Shown here in pieces: positions 1 to 9,149 of a DNA stretch of 40,538 bases (position 1 is the stretch's first letter; every line of letters begins with the position of its first letter). The DNA is from an uncultured Clostridia bacterium. GTDB taxonomy: Bacteria > Bacillota > Clostridia > TANB77 > CAG-508. A program made the translations under genes and the position numbers. Under the pieces are notes generated by a model. That model was not told the origin of the DNA, made no database searches, and worked only from the letters and a program-made list of their open reading frames with translations. The stretch covers positions 1-40,538 of the forward strand of contig CAKPPS010000011.1 of the NCBI GenBank assembly GCA_934177795.1, in the 5' to 3' direction.

Positions 1-1068
1 GCAAGTGGAACAGATAAAAATGGAAATGCAGTAGGAAATGCAAATAGTGAATTTAATGAAGAACAATATCATCCAGATGAAACAACAATAGCAAAAAGTT
101 TACCTAATAAAATAAGCTGGAGACATATTCAAATAGGTGAATGTGAAAAAAGAAGTATGGATATAACCACAACAGATAAAGATAAATACGGAATAAACTA
201 TGCAAGTAGCCACTTAATAAAAAATACTGAATGGGGAGCAGTAGCATATTTATGTTATAGTGAATACGGAAGTGTACCTAAAATAAATGCTTCGGGAATA
301 TTAATTCAGAGTCCATGGAATACTTATGATATTTATACAGGACAAGGACCAAAGGCAGAAGAAGATGAAGAAAGATATGAAAAAACAGATGATACTCGTA
401 ATTACAATACAACAAATGGTCAACTTGCTAGTACAACAGGAAATACAACAGGAGTATATGATATGAATGGTGGAGCGTGGGAAAGACTAGCAGGTTATTT
501 AGATAATGGAAATAACAACCTAAATAATTATGGAAAAAGTACATCAGATAGTAAAATACAATATTTTCAAAATGGAAAATTAAATGGAGCTTATGCAAGC
601 TTATGGGATTCTTACGAAGTAAGCGAAGAAGAAAAAAGTAATAAAATAGCTATAGAAGGAGAATCACCAATATCACAAGATAGTTTATGGGATTATACAA
701 AAAGAGAAGTAAAATATCAAACAGCAAGAAAAAGATTAACAGATTATAATTTTAAACAAATGGCAAAACATAAAGGAATAGGAGTAAATGAGGTAGCAAG
801 TGAATGTTCATATTATGCTCCTTATGACAGTAAGGGAAATAGAGGCTGGTTTATGACATCAGAAGAACCAGCTAAAGAAAGTGGAGTTAGGCAACAGCCT
901 GCTAGATCATGGGATTATGACGGAGTACTAATTGGACATGCGGCTATGCCCTTCATTATACGTGGTGGCAATTTCAACGACGGCAGTACTGCTGGTGTGT
1001 TGTGTACGGGCATTACTTACGGTAACGCTGGTTGCCACCACGGGTTCCGTCCCGTGCTCGTGTTGTAG
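1..1068 (+). CDS. FGE-sulfatase-fold protein, candidate DGR target, 5' truncated by window edge
   Basis: The frame is open from base 1, so the true start lies left of the window; the first internal ATG at 157 is not preceded by a convincing ribosome binding site. The visible 355 residues resemble formylglycine-generating-enzyme/sulfatase-modifying (C-type-lectin-like) domains: an EWGAVAYL stretch, GVYDMNGGAWE near residues 152-162, and a C-terminal IIRGGNF...HGFRPVLVL block. The last 108 bases (from the RGG codons at 961) are about 56% GC, far above the AT-rich remainder, and most codons there end in C or T. That pattern is the hallmark of variable regions in DGR targets of this fold, where adenines of a template repeat are randomised. 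The protein may be a surface ligand-binding protein; a catalytic FGE role is unlikely. The fold is fairly certain; the DGR role is inferred, since no reverse transcriptase is in the window. Confidence 0.8.
   Translation, partial: ASGTDKNGNAVGNANSEFNEEQYHPDETTIAKSLPNKISWRHIQIGECEKRSMDITTTDKDKYGINYASSHLIKNTEWGAVAYLCYSEYGSVPKINASGILIQSPWNTYDIYTGQGPKAEEDEERYEKTDDTRNYNTTNGQLASTTGNTTGVYDMNGGAWERLAGYLDNGNNNLNNYGKSTSDSKIQYFQNGKLNGAYASLWDSYEVSEEEKSNKIAIEGESPISQDSLWDYTKREVKYQTARKRLTDYNFKQMAKHKGIGVNEVASECSYYAPYDSKGNRGWFMTSEEPAKESGVRQQPARSWDYDGVLIGHAAMPFIIRGGNFNDGSTAGVLCTGITYGNAGCHHGFRPVLVL
961..1068 (+). other. Candidate DGR variable region 1
   Basis: This is the 3' end of the first gene and encodes RGG, a run of mixed residues, then GFRPVLVL. 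It is GC-rich (61 of 108 bases) in a very AT-rich gene. Codons such as TTC, GAC, GGC, ATT, TAC, TGC and CAC are what adenine mutagenesis of AAC/AAT codons would give. The boundaries are approximate. Confidence 0.55.
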
Positions 1069-1149
1069 CATTTTGATACACAAAGAAACATAAAGTTTTC
1101 TATCAAAGATTGGCATTTCTTGTTATCGGAAGAAAAAATTCTATAAATT

Positions 1150-1190
1150 ATGGGAAAGTAACAAAAAATATTGTTATTTTCCTATTTTTT
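1150..1190 (+). terminator. Terminator of the first FGE-fold gene
   Basis: Arms 1150-1164 and 1171-1185 pair over 15 positions, with G-U wobbles, around a 6-base loop. A T-run to 1190 follows. It separates the FGE-fold gene from the rpoBC unit. Confidence 0.85.
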
Positions 1191-1236
1191 AAAAAAATTT
1201 TCATAATTCAATCCTAAAATTTTATGTCAAAAATCC

Positions 1237-1266
1237 TTGACTTTCCATATAAACATGAGGTATAAT
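1237..1266 (+). promoter_or_regulatory. Sigma-A-type promoter P1 for rpoBC
   Basis: TTGACT at 1237-1242 and TATAAT at 1261-1266 are separated by 18 bases. It lies just past the upstream terminator and would give a leader of about 380 bases before rpoB. Confidence 0.7.
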
Positions 1267-1364
1267 ATTAAGAGATTTGAAAAGAGAAACAAATTATACC
1301 TAAAAAATATAAAAAAGGTGATTAAAATAGGAAAAAATAAAAAATAACATAATTAAATATTTAC

Positions 1365-1406
1365 AAAAGCCAGTTGAAAAAACGAGATTTTTTTGACAGC
1401 TTTTTT
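1365..1406 (+). promoter_or_regulatory. Terminator-like hairpin in the rpoB leader
   Basis: Bases 1365-1380 pair with 1390-1404 (AAAGC outer stem, one mismatch, an A/T inner stem), followed by six T at 1401-1406. It lies about 100 bases downstream of promoter P1, where an attenuator would act. The rest of the 1069-1652 gap has no gene; a small AAGAAG/CTTCTT hairpin lies at 1568-1581. Confidence 0.5.
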
Positions 1407-1421
1407 GTTGCCGTTTACAAT
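1393..1421 (+). promoter_or_regulatory. Second sigma-A-type promoter P2 in the rpoB leader
   Basis: TTGACA at 1393-1398 and TACAAT at 1416-1421 have a 17-base spacer. The -35 box lies inside the 3' half of the terminator-like hairpin. This near-consensus promoter would bypass that hairpin. Confidence 0.6.
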
Positions 1422-1652
1422 TCAAATCAAAAATTCAAAATAATTAAAATTCAAATTTTTTTATTCAAAAGTAAAAAATAAAAGAAGAGGAATTAAAAAT
1501 AAATTCTTATTAGGAAATATAGATGTATGAGCAGATCATTTAGAAAGCCTATTAAAATTTATTATTTAAGAAGGACTTCTTTTAATAAATAAATCAAAAT
1601 CAATGAAAAATTGATATTCATTCTGCTTAATATTTTATATGAGGTGATTTTC

Positions 1653-4600
1653 TTGAAAATAAAAGAAGTAAATTATGAAAAAGCTTCTCGTAAAGACTTT
1701 GCAAAAGTTGGCGATTATATTGAAATGCCAAATCTTATTAAAGTACAAAGAGATTCTTATGATTGGTTTGTAGAAGAAGGACTAGGAGAAGTATTAAAAG
1801 ATATATCTCCAATAGAAGATTATTCTGGAAACTTAGTACTAGAATTTTTTGATTACTATATGGAAGAAAAAACAAAATATTCAGTAGAAGAGGCCAAAGA
1901 AAGAGATGCTACATATTCTACAAGATTACATGTAAAAGTAAGACTAATAAATCGTGAAACAGGAGAAATTAAAGAACAAGAAATCTATTTAGGTGATTTC
2001 CCTTTAATGACAGATAGTGGAACATTTGTAATCAATGGGGCAGAAAGAGTTGTAGTAAGCCAATTAGTACGTTCACCAGGTTGCTACTATTCAGAAGAAT
2101 TTGATACAAAAACAGGAAAGAAAACTTATACATCAACAGTAATGCCACTTCGTGGAGCATGGTTAGAATATGAAACAGATGGAAATGATATATTCTGGGT
2201 ACGTGTTGATAGAACTAGAAAAGTTCCAGTTACAACATTATTAAGAGCAATAGGTCTTACAACAGATGATCAAATTAGAGATTTATTTGGAGATGAAGAA
2301 TTAATTCAAGCTACAATAAATAAAGACACAATAAAAGACCAAGATGAAGCATTAGTAGAAATATACAAAAAATTAAGACCAGGAGAACTTCCAACAGCAG
2401 ATGCAGCTAGAAATTTATTTAATGGATTATTCTATGATAACAGAAGATATGATTTAGCTAAAGTGGGAAGATATAAATTTAACCAAAAATTAAATTTAGC
2501 ATTAAGAATCACAGGAAAAGTAGCTGCTAATGATATAGTAGATAATGAAACAGGAGAAGTTTTTGTACAAGCAGGAGAAGTTATAACAGAAGAAGTTGCA
2601 GAAAACATACAAAATTCAGGAATTAACATTGTAGATATTACATTAGGAGATAGAACAGTAAGAATAATAGGAAATGCAACAGTTAACATACATAAAGTAT
2701 TACCTACACTTGATTTAAGTAAACTTCATTTTAAAGAATTAGTAAATTATGATGTATTAAAAAATATAATAGATAACACAAGTGAAGAAAATTTAGTAAA
2801 GGCTATAGAAGAAAGACAAGAAGAATTGGTTCCAAAACATATTACTACAGAAGATATGATAGCTTCTATAAACTATTTATTAAACTTATCACATCAATTA
2901 GGAAAACCAGATGATATAGACCATTTATCAAACCGTAGAATTAGATGTGTTGGTGAACTGTTACAAAATCAATTTAGAATTGGTTTAACAAGACTTGAAA
3001 GAGTTGTTCGTGAAAGAATGACAATTCAAGATTTAGATGTTGTTACACCACAAACATTAATTAATACAAAACCAATAACTTCAGCAATTAGAGAATTTTT
3101 TGGAAGTTCACAATTATCACAATTTATGGATCAAACAAACCCACTTTCAGAATTAACACATAAAAGAAGAATATCAGCATTAGGACCTGGAGGTTTAACT
3201 AGAGACAGAGCAGGATTCGAAGTTCGTGATATTCACTATACACATTATGGTAGATTATGTCCAATAGAATCACCAGAAGGACCAAACATTGGACTTATAT
3301 CAGCTTTATCATCTTATGCACAAATCAATGAATATGGATTTATAGAAACACCATATAGAAAAATAGATCCAGAAACACATAAATTAACAGAAACAGTAGA
3401 ATATATGAGTGCTGAAGTAGAAGACAATTACATAATAGCACAAGCATCAGAACCAATAGATGAAGAAGGAAGATTTGAAAATCCACGTGTAAGAGTAAGA
3501 TTTAAAAATGAAGTTATAGAAGTAGATAGAGATAATGTACAATATGTAGATGTTTCACCAAAACAATTAGTATCTATAGCAGCAGCAATGATTCCTTTCT
3601 TGGAACATGATGATGCAAAAAGAGCCTTGATGGGAGCAAACATGCAACGTCAAGCTGTACCATTGATGATTACTGAAAGCCCTATAGTAGGAACAGGTAT
3701 GGAATATAGAGCTGCTAAAGATTCAGGAATTTTAATATTAGCACAAGATGATGGAGTTATAGAAAAGGTAACAGGAGACAGTATAACAGTAAAATATAAT
3801 AATGGAAAAACAATTGTACATAAATTACGTAAGTTCAAAAGAACAAATGGTGGTACATGTATAAACCAAAAACCGATAGTAAAAAAAGGTGAAATAGTAA
3901 AAAAAGGTGATGCAATTGCAGATGGACCATCAACACAAAATGGAGAAATGGCATTAGGAAAAAATGTAGTAGTAGCATTCTCAACATGGGAAGGATACAA
4001 CTACGAAGATGCTATACTTTTAAATGAAAGATTAGTTAAAGAAGATGTATTTACTTCAATACATATAGAAGAATATGATTGTGAATGTAGAGATACAAAA
4101 TTAGGAGCAGAAGAAATAACAAGAGATATTCCAAATATTGGTGATGATTCATTAAAAGACTTAGATGAAAATGGAATTATTCGTATAGGTGCAGAAGTAA
4201 GACCAGGAGATATTTTAGTTGGAAAAGTTACTCCAAAAGGAGAAACAGAATTAACAGCTGAAGAAAGACTATTAAGAGCTATATTTGGAGAAAAAGCTAG
4301 AGAAGTAAGAGATACATCATTAAGAGTACCACATGGAGAAGCAGGAACAATAGTAGATGTAAAAATATTTACTAGAGAAAATTCAGACGAATTAGGACCT
4401 GGTGTAAACCAAATAATTAGATGTTATATAGCAACAAAGAGAAAAATATCAGTTGGAGATAAAATGGCTGGACGTCATGGTAATAAAGGTGTTATATCTA
4501 GAGTTTTACCAGAAGAAGATATGCCATTTATGCCAGATGGTACACCAATTGACATATTATTAAATCCTCTAGGAGTTCCATCTCGTATGAACTTGGGGCA

Positions 4601-5381
4601 AGTATTGGAAGTACATTTAGGTGGAGCAGCAAAAGCATTAGGATGGCATGTTTCAACACCAGTTTTTGATGGAGCAACACAAGAAGATGTAGAAGAATTA
4701 CTAGAAAAAGCAGGTATGACTAAAGATGGAAAAACAACATTATATGATGGAAGAACAGGAGAACCATTTGCAAGCCCAATTACAGTTGGTGTTATGTACA
4801 TGTTGAAACTACATCACTTAGTAGATGATAAAATCCATGCTCGTTCAACAGGACCATACTCATTAGTAACACAACAACCTCTAGGAGGTAAAGCACAATT
4901 TGGTGGACAACGTTTCGGAGAAATGGAAGTTTGGGCACTAGAAGCTTATGGAGCAGCATATACATTACAAGAAATGCTAACTGTAAAATCTGACGATGTA
5001 GTAGGAAGAGTAAAAACTTACGAAGCAATTGTAAAAGGTGAAAATGTACCAGAACCAGGAGTTCCAGAAAGCTTTAAGGTATTAGTAAAAGAACTTCAAT
5101 CTTTAGGATTAGATGTAAGACTATATTCAGAAGACAATCAAGAATTAGAACTTAAAGAAAATATAGAAGATGGAATAGAATATAATCCAGAAAAAGAAAA
5201 GAAATATTTAACAGAAGATGAAGTGGTAGCAGAGGGAGATTTATCTGATGGATATTCAGAAAGTACAGAAGATGATGTATTACTAAGCGATGAAGAAGAA
5301 ATGTCAAATGATGATGGAAATGATGAGTTATTTGCAAGTTTAGATGACGAAGATGATGATAAATTTTTCGAAGAAGAATAA
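1653..5381 (+). CDS. rpoB: DNA-directed RNA polymerase subunit beta
   Basis: RpoB forms the catalytic core with RpoC. The chosen start is TTG at 1653, six bases after GAGGTG (1641-1646); an in-frame ATG at 1611 lacks a ribosome binding site and adds residues not usual in the family. The 1242 residues match Bacillota length. The rifampicin-pocket cluster begins at G484; D493, H503 and S508 correspond to the E. coli positions D516, H526 and S531, all in the wild-type (sensitive) state. Further landmarks are GYNYEDAILLNERL, KMAGRHGNKGVISR and the C-terminal GGKAQFGGQRFGEMEVWALE clamp segment. The C-terminus is a strongly acidic tail rich in Asp and Glu. It is followed by rpoC after a structured spacer. 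Identity is certain. Confidence 0.98.
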   Translation: MKIKEVNYEKASRKDFAKVGDYIEMPNLIKVQRDSYDWFVEEGLGEVLKDISPIEDYSGNLVLEFFDYYMEEKTKYSVEEAKERDATYSTRLHVKVRLINRETGEIKEQEIYLGDFPLMTDSGTFVINGAERVVVSQLVRSPGCYYSEEFDTKTGKKTYTSTVMPLRGAWLEYETDGNDIFWVRVDRTRKVPVTTLLRAIGLTTDDQIRDLFGDEELIQATINKDTIKDQDEALVEIYKKLRPGELPTADAARNLFNGLFYDNRRYDLAKVGRYKFNQKLNLALRITGKVAANDIVDNETGEVFVQAGEVITEEVAENIQNSGINIVDITLGDRTVRIIGNATVNIHKVLPTLDLSKLHFKELVNYDVLKNIIDNTSEENLVKAIEERQEELVPKHITTEDMIASINYLLNLSHQLGKPDDIDHLSNRRIRCVGELLQNQFRIGLTRLERVVRERMTIQDLDVVTPQTLINTKPITSAIREFFGSSQLSQFMDQTNPLSELTHKRRISALGPGGLTRDRAGFEVRDIHYTHYGRLCPIESPEGPNIGLISALSSYAQINEYGFIETPYRKIDPETHKLTETVEYMSAEVEDNYIIAQASEPIDEEGRFENPRVRVRFKNEVIEVDRDNVQYVDVSPKQLVSIAAAMIPFLEHDDAKRALMGANMQRQAVPLMITESPIVGTGMEYRAAKDSGILILAQDDGVIEKVTGDSITVKYNNGKTIVHKLRKFKRTNGGTCINQKPIVKKGEIVKKGDAIADGPSTQNGEMALGKNVVVAFSTWEGYNYEDAILLNERLVKEDVFTSIHIEEYDCECRDTKLGAEEITRDIPNIGDDSLKDLDENGIIRIGAEVRPGDILVGKVTPKGETELTAEERLLRAIFGEKAREVRDTSLRVPHGEAGTIVDVKIFTRENSDELGPGVNQIIRCYIATKRKISVGDKMAGRHGNKGVISRVLPEEDMPFMPDGTPIDILLNPLGVPSRMNLGQVLEVHLGGAAKALGWHVSTPVFDGATQEDVEELLEKAGMTKDGKTTLYDGRTGEPFASPITVGVMYMLKLHHLVDDKIHARSTGPYSLVTQQPLGGKAQFGGQRFGEMEVWALEAYGAAYTLQEMLTVKSDDVVGRVKTYEAIVKGENVPEPGVPESFKVLVKELQSLGLDVRLYSEDNQELELKENIEDGIEYNPEKEKKYLTEDEVVAEGDLSDGYSESTEDDVLLSDEEEMSNDDGNDELFASLDDEDDDKFFEEE

Positions 5382-5409
5382 GAATATATAATTAAATAAA
5401 TTCTAAAAA

Positions 5410-5460
5410 GGTAAAGGGCGACAGTAAGGAATTGCACCAGCAGTGGATAGCCTTTTTACC
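5410..5460 (+). promoter_or_regulatory. Hairpin in the rpoB-rpoC spacer
   Basis: GGTAAAGGGC (5410-5419) pairs with GCCTTTTTACC (5450-5460) with one bulge and a 30-base loop. No T-run follows, so it is not a simple terminator. It may be an RNA processing or stability element; function is inferred. Confidence 0.45.
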
Positions 5461-5509
5461 TGTTTTAGAATTACCCAATATTTTAATAAAAGTTCGAGGG
5501 GGAAATATA

Positions 5510-8500
5510 GTGGACGAATTAGATATTTTTAATAAATTAAAAATAGGAATTGCATCAGATGAAAAAATAAGAGAATGGTCAAAGGGAGAAGTAAAAAAAC
5601 CAGAAACAATAAACTATAGAACTTTAAAACCAGAAAAAGATGGATTATTTTGTGAAAGAATATTTGGACCTACAAAAGACTGGGAATGTCATTGTGGTAA
5701 ATATAAGAGAGTAAGATATAAAGGAATAGTTTGTGACAGATGTGGGGTTGAAGTAACAAAAGCAAAAGTAAGAAGAGAAAGAATGGGACATATAGAACTT
5801 GCAGCTCCAGTTGCACATATCTGGTATTTTAAAGGTATACCAAGTAGAATTGCATTAATGCTTGATATTTCACCAAGAAATCTAGAAAAAATCATATATT
5901 TTGCATCTTATGTAGTAATAGATAAAGGTGAAACAGGATTAGAAAAATGTCAAGTATTAAATGAAAAAGAATATCATGAAGCAGAAGAAAAATATGGTAG
6001 AGGTTCATTTAAAGCAAGAATGGGTGCAGAAGCTTTACGAGAATTACTAGAACAAATAGATTTAGATGAATTATCAGAAAAAATAAAGAAAGAATTAACA
6101 AAAGCAAGTGAACAAAAAAGAGTTAAACTTGTAAAAAGATTAGATACAGTAGAAGCATTTAGAATTTCAGGAAATAGACCAGAATGGATGGTTATGAATG
6201 TTGTTCCTGTAATTCCACCAGAATTAAGACCAATGGTTCAATTAGATGGTGGTAGATTTGCAACATCGGATTTAAATGATTTATATAGAAGAGTTATTAA
6301 CAGAAATAATAGATTAAAAAGATTATTAGAATTAGGTGCTCCAGAAATTATTGTAAGAAATGAAAAAAGAATGTTACAAGAATCTGTAGATGCATTGATA
6401 GATAATGGTAGAAGAGGAAGACCAGTTACAGGAGCAGGAAATAGACCATTAAAATCTTTATCAGATTTATTAAAAGGAAAACAAGGTCGTTTCCGTCAAA
6501 ACTTACTAGGTAAGCGTGTTGACTATTCAGGACGTTCAGTTATAGTTGTAGGACCAGAATTAAATATTTATCAATGTGGACTTCCAAAAGAAATGGCAGT
6601 TGAATTATTTAAACCATTTGTTATGAAAGAATTAGTTGGTAGAGGAATTGCACAAAATATAAAAAATGCAAAAAGAATGGTAGAAAGATTAAAACCAGAA
6701 GTATGGGAAATATTAGAAGATGTTATAAAAGACCATCCTGTAATGTTAAACCGTGCTCCAACACTACATAGATTAGGAATACAAGCATTTGAACCAGTAT
6801 TAGTAGAAGGTAGAGCTATAAAACTTCACCCATTAGTTTGTGAAGCATTTAATGCCGATTTCGATGGTGACCAAATGGCAGTTCATTTACCATTATCACC
6901 AGAAGCACAAGCAGAATCAAGATATTTAATGCTTTCAACAAATAACTTATTGAAACCACAAGATGGAAAACCAGTAGCAGTTCCAAGACTTGACATGATT
7001 TTAGGAAGTTATTATTTAACAATGGTGTTAGATGGAGAAAAGGGAGAAGGAACATATTACAAAGACCCAGAAGAAGCTTTAATGGCTTATGAAAACCATG
7101 ATGTAGGAATTCATGCAAAAATATTTGTAAGAGTTTCTAAAGAAATAGATGGAGAAATAAAAACAAGCAAAATAGAAACAAGTGTTGGAAGAATAATCTT
7201 TAATCAAGGAATACCTCAAGATTTAGGATTTATTGATAGAGAAGAAGATCCATTCCAATATGAAATAAGTTTCCCTGTTATGAAAAAATCAATGGGAAAT
7301 ATTATAGAAAGAGTTATCAGAACACATGGCTTAATAGAATCAGCAGAAGTAATAGACTATATTAAAGCATTAGGATTTAAATATTCTACAGTTGCTGGTA
7401 TTACATTCTCAATGAGTGATGTACAAGTGCCAGAAGCTAAAAAAGGATTATTAAAAGAAGCTGATAGCAAAATCGAAAATATTAGAAAACAATATGCAAG
7501 AGGTTTAATTACAAATGATGAACGTTATTCAGAAGTTATTAAAGTATGGGAAAACACAACAAATCGAGTTAGTGATGCCATGGAAGATAACTTTGATGAA
7601 TTAAACCCTATATATATGATGGTTAAATCAGGAGCCAGAGGTAACATGAGTCAGTTAAGACAAATTGCAGGTATGCGTGGACTTATGGCTAGTACAACAG
7701 GTAAAGCAGTAGAAATACCAATTAAATCATCATTTGCAGAAGGTCTAGATGCATTGGAATACTTTATTTCTGCACATGGTGCACGTAAAGGACTTTCAGA
7801 TACAGCGTTAAGAACAGCGGATTCAGGATATTTGACAAGAAGATTAGTTGATGTATCACAAGATATAATCGTAAGAGAGCATGATTGTGGTACTGATGAT
7901 GGAATGATTGTTTATGATATTAAAGATGGACAACAAATAATCGAAAAAATGCAAGAGAGATTATTAGGAAGATTTGTTGTAGAAGATGTATATAATCCAC
8001 AAACTAAGGAATTAATTGTGGATACAAATACAATGATAACAGAAAAAATAGCAGATGAAATCGTAGCAGCAGGAATTGAAAAATTAAAAGTACGTTCAGT
8101 TCTTGGATGTAGATCAAAACATGGTGTATGTCAAAAATGCTATGGTATGGGATTAGCAAGAAGAGACCTAGTTTCAATAGGAGAAGCTATAGGTATAATT
8201 GCAGCTCAGTCAATTGGTGAACCAGGTACACAGCTTACAATGAGAACTATTCACTCTGGAGGTGTAGCAGGTGTAGCAGATATTACACAAGGTCTTCCTA
8301 GAGTAGAGGAATTATTTGAAGCTAGAAAACCAAAGGGATTAGCAATAATCACAGAAATTGACGGAAAAGTAAAAATTAAAGAAACAAAGAAGAAAAAAGA
8401 AGTTATAGTTACAGGAAGCGATGTAGCCAAAACTTATACAATACCATTTGGATCAAAAATGAAAGTAAAAGATGGAGATATTGTAGAGATGGGACAACCA

Positions 8501-9049
8501 TTAATAGAAGGTTCTATAAATCCAGCCGAAATACTTGCTATAAAAGGTCCAGAAGGTGTATATGAATATCTAATTTCAGAAGTACAAAAAGTATATAGAA
8601 ACCAAGGTGTTGATATCAATGATAAACATATTGAAGTTATTGGTAGACAGATGCTTAAAAAAGTTAGAGTTGAAGATAATGCAGATACAGATATGTTCCC
8701 AGGTTCATTAGTTGATATGTATGAATTTGAAGATAAAAACAATGAAATAATAGCAGAAGGAAAGAGACCAGCAACAGGAAAACGTGTATTATTAGGAATA
8801 ACAAAAGCAGCTTTAGCTACAGACAGCTTCTTATCAGCAGCATCATTCCAAGAAACAACAAGAGTTTTAACAGATGCAGCAGTAAAAGGTAAAGTAGATG
8901 ATTTAGTTGGATTAAAAGAAAATGTAATCATTGGTAAATTAATACCAGCAGGAACAGGAATGCAAAAATATCAAAACATTCATATAAATACAGAAAAAGA
9001 ATTAGAAGAAGTTGCAGAAACTGAAACAACAGTGGAAACTGCAGAATAG
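5510..9049 (+). CDS. rpoC: DNA-directed RNA polymerase subunit beta'
   Basis: This is the second large core subunit and carries the catalytic magnesium site. The start chosen is GTG at 5510, seven bases after GAGGGGG (5496-5502); the longer frame from ATG 5432 would run through the intercistronic hairpin. The 1179 residues include the N-terminal zinc finger (CHCGKYK...CDRCG), the NADFDGDQMAVH motif with D450, D452 and D454 coordinating magnesium, the trigger-loop segment (RTIHSGGVAGVADITQG) and the second zinc site (CGTDDG...CRSKHGVCQKC). It is co-transcribed with rpoB and closed by a strong terminator. Unlike in Bacillus, no L7Ae-like gene or str operon follows directly; the str operon lies 24 kb away. 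Confidence 0.98.
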   Translation: MDELDIFNKLKIGIASDEKIREWSKGEVKKPETINYRTLKPEKDGLFCERIFGPTKDWECHCGKYKRVRYKGIVCDRCGVEVTKAKVRRERMGHIELAAPVAHIWYFKGIPSRIALMLDISPRNLEKIIYFASYVVIDKGETGLEKCQVLNEKEYHEAEEKYGRGSFKARMGAEALRELLEQIDLDELSEKIKKELTKASEQKRVKLVKRLDTVEAFRISGNRPEWMVMNVVPVIPPELRPMVQLDGGRFATSDLNDLYRRVINRNNRLKRLLELGAPEIIVRNEKRMLQESVDALIDNGRRGRPVTGAGNRPLKSLSDLLKGKQGRFRQNLLGKRVDYSGRSVIVVGPELNIYQCGLPKEMAVELFKPFVMKELVGRGIAQNIKNAKRMVERLKPEVWEILEDVIKDHPVMLNRAPTLHRLGIQAFEPVLVEGRAIKLHPLVCEAFNADFDGDQMAVHLPLSPEAQAESRYLMLSTNNLLKPQDGKPVAVPRLDMILGSYYLTMVLDGEKGEGTYYKDPEEALMAYENHDVGIHAKIFVRVSKEIDGEIKTSKIETSVGRIIFNQGIPQDLGFIDREEDPFQYEISFPVMKKSMGNIIERVIRTHGLIESAEVIDYIKALGFKYSTVAGITFSMSDVQVPEAKKGLLKEADSKIENIRKQYARGLITNDERYSEVIKVWENTTNRVSDAMEDNFDELNPIYMMVKSGARGNMSQLRQIAGMRGLMASTTGKAVEIPIKSSFAEGLDALEYFISAHGARKGLSDTALRTADSGYLTRRLVDVSQDIIVREHDCGTDDGMIVYDIKDGQQIIEKMQERLLGRFVVEDVYNPQTKELIVDTNTMITEKIADEIVAAGIEKLKVRSVLGCRSKHGVCQKCYGMGLARRDLVSIGEAIGIIAAQSIGEPGTQLTMRTIHSGGVAGVADITQGLPRVEELFEARKPKGLAIITEIDGKVKIKETKKKKEVIVTGSDVAKTYTIPFGSKMKVKDGDIVEMGQPLIEGSINPAEILAIKGPEGVYEYLISEVQKVYRNQGVDINDKHIEVIGRQMLKKVRVEDNADTDMFPGSLVDMYEFEDKNNEIIAEGKRPATGKRVLLGITKAALATDSFLSAASFQETTRVLTDAAVKGKVDDLVGLKENVIIGKLIPAGTGMQKYQNIHINTEKELEEVAETETTVETAE

Positions 9050-9053
9050 AAGC

Positions 9054-9100
9054 AAAAGTAGAAATAATTTTGAAGTTATTTCTACTTTTATTGCATTTTT
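9054..9100 (+). terminator. Terminator of rpoBC
   Basis: AAAAGTAGAAATAA (9054-9067) pairs perfectly with 9076-9089 around an 8-base loop. A T-rich tail to 9100 follows. Confidence 0.85.
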
Positions 9101-9149
9101 AATAAAAATATAATAAAATTAGCATATATAAAAAGTTAAGGAGACGAAG

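Noticed and set aside
928..1116. Minus-strand ORF of 62 codons over variable region 1
   Set aside because: It is explained by the raised GC content of the variable region; no start signal or promoter is seen.
5432..5509. N-terminal extension of rpoC from ATG 5432
   Set aside because: It would translate the intercistronic hairpin; GTG 5510 has a strong ribosome binding site and fits the family start.
5496..5512. tRNA T-loop-like GTTCGAG string
   Set aside because: No acceptor or anticodon arm can be drawn around it; it is the ribosome binding site of rpoC.
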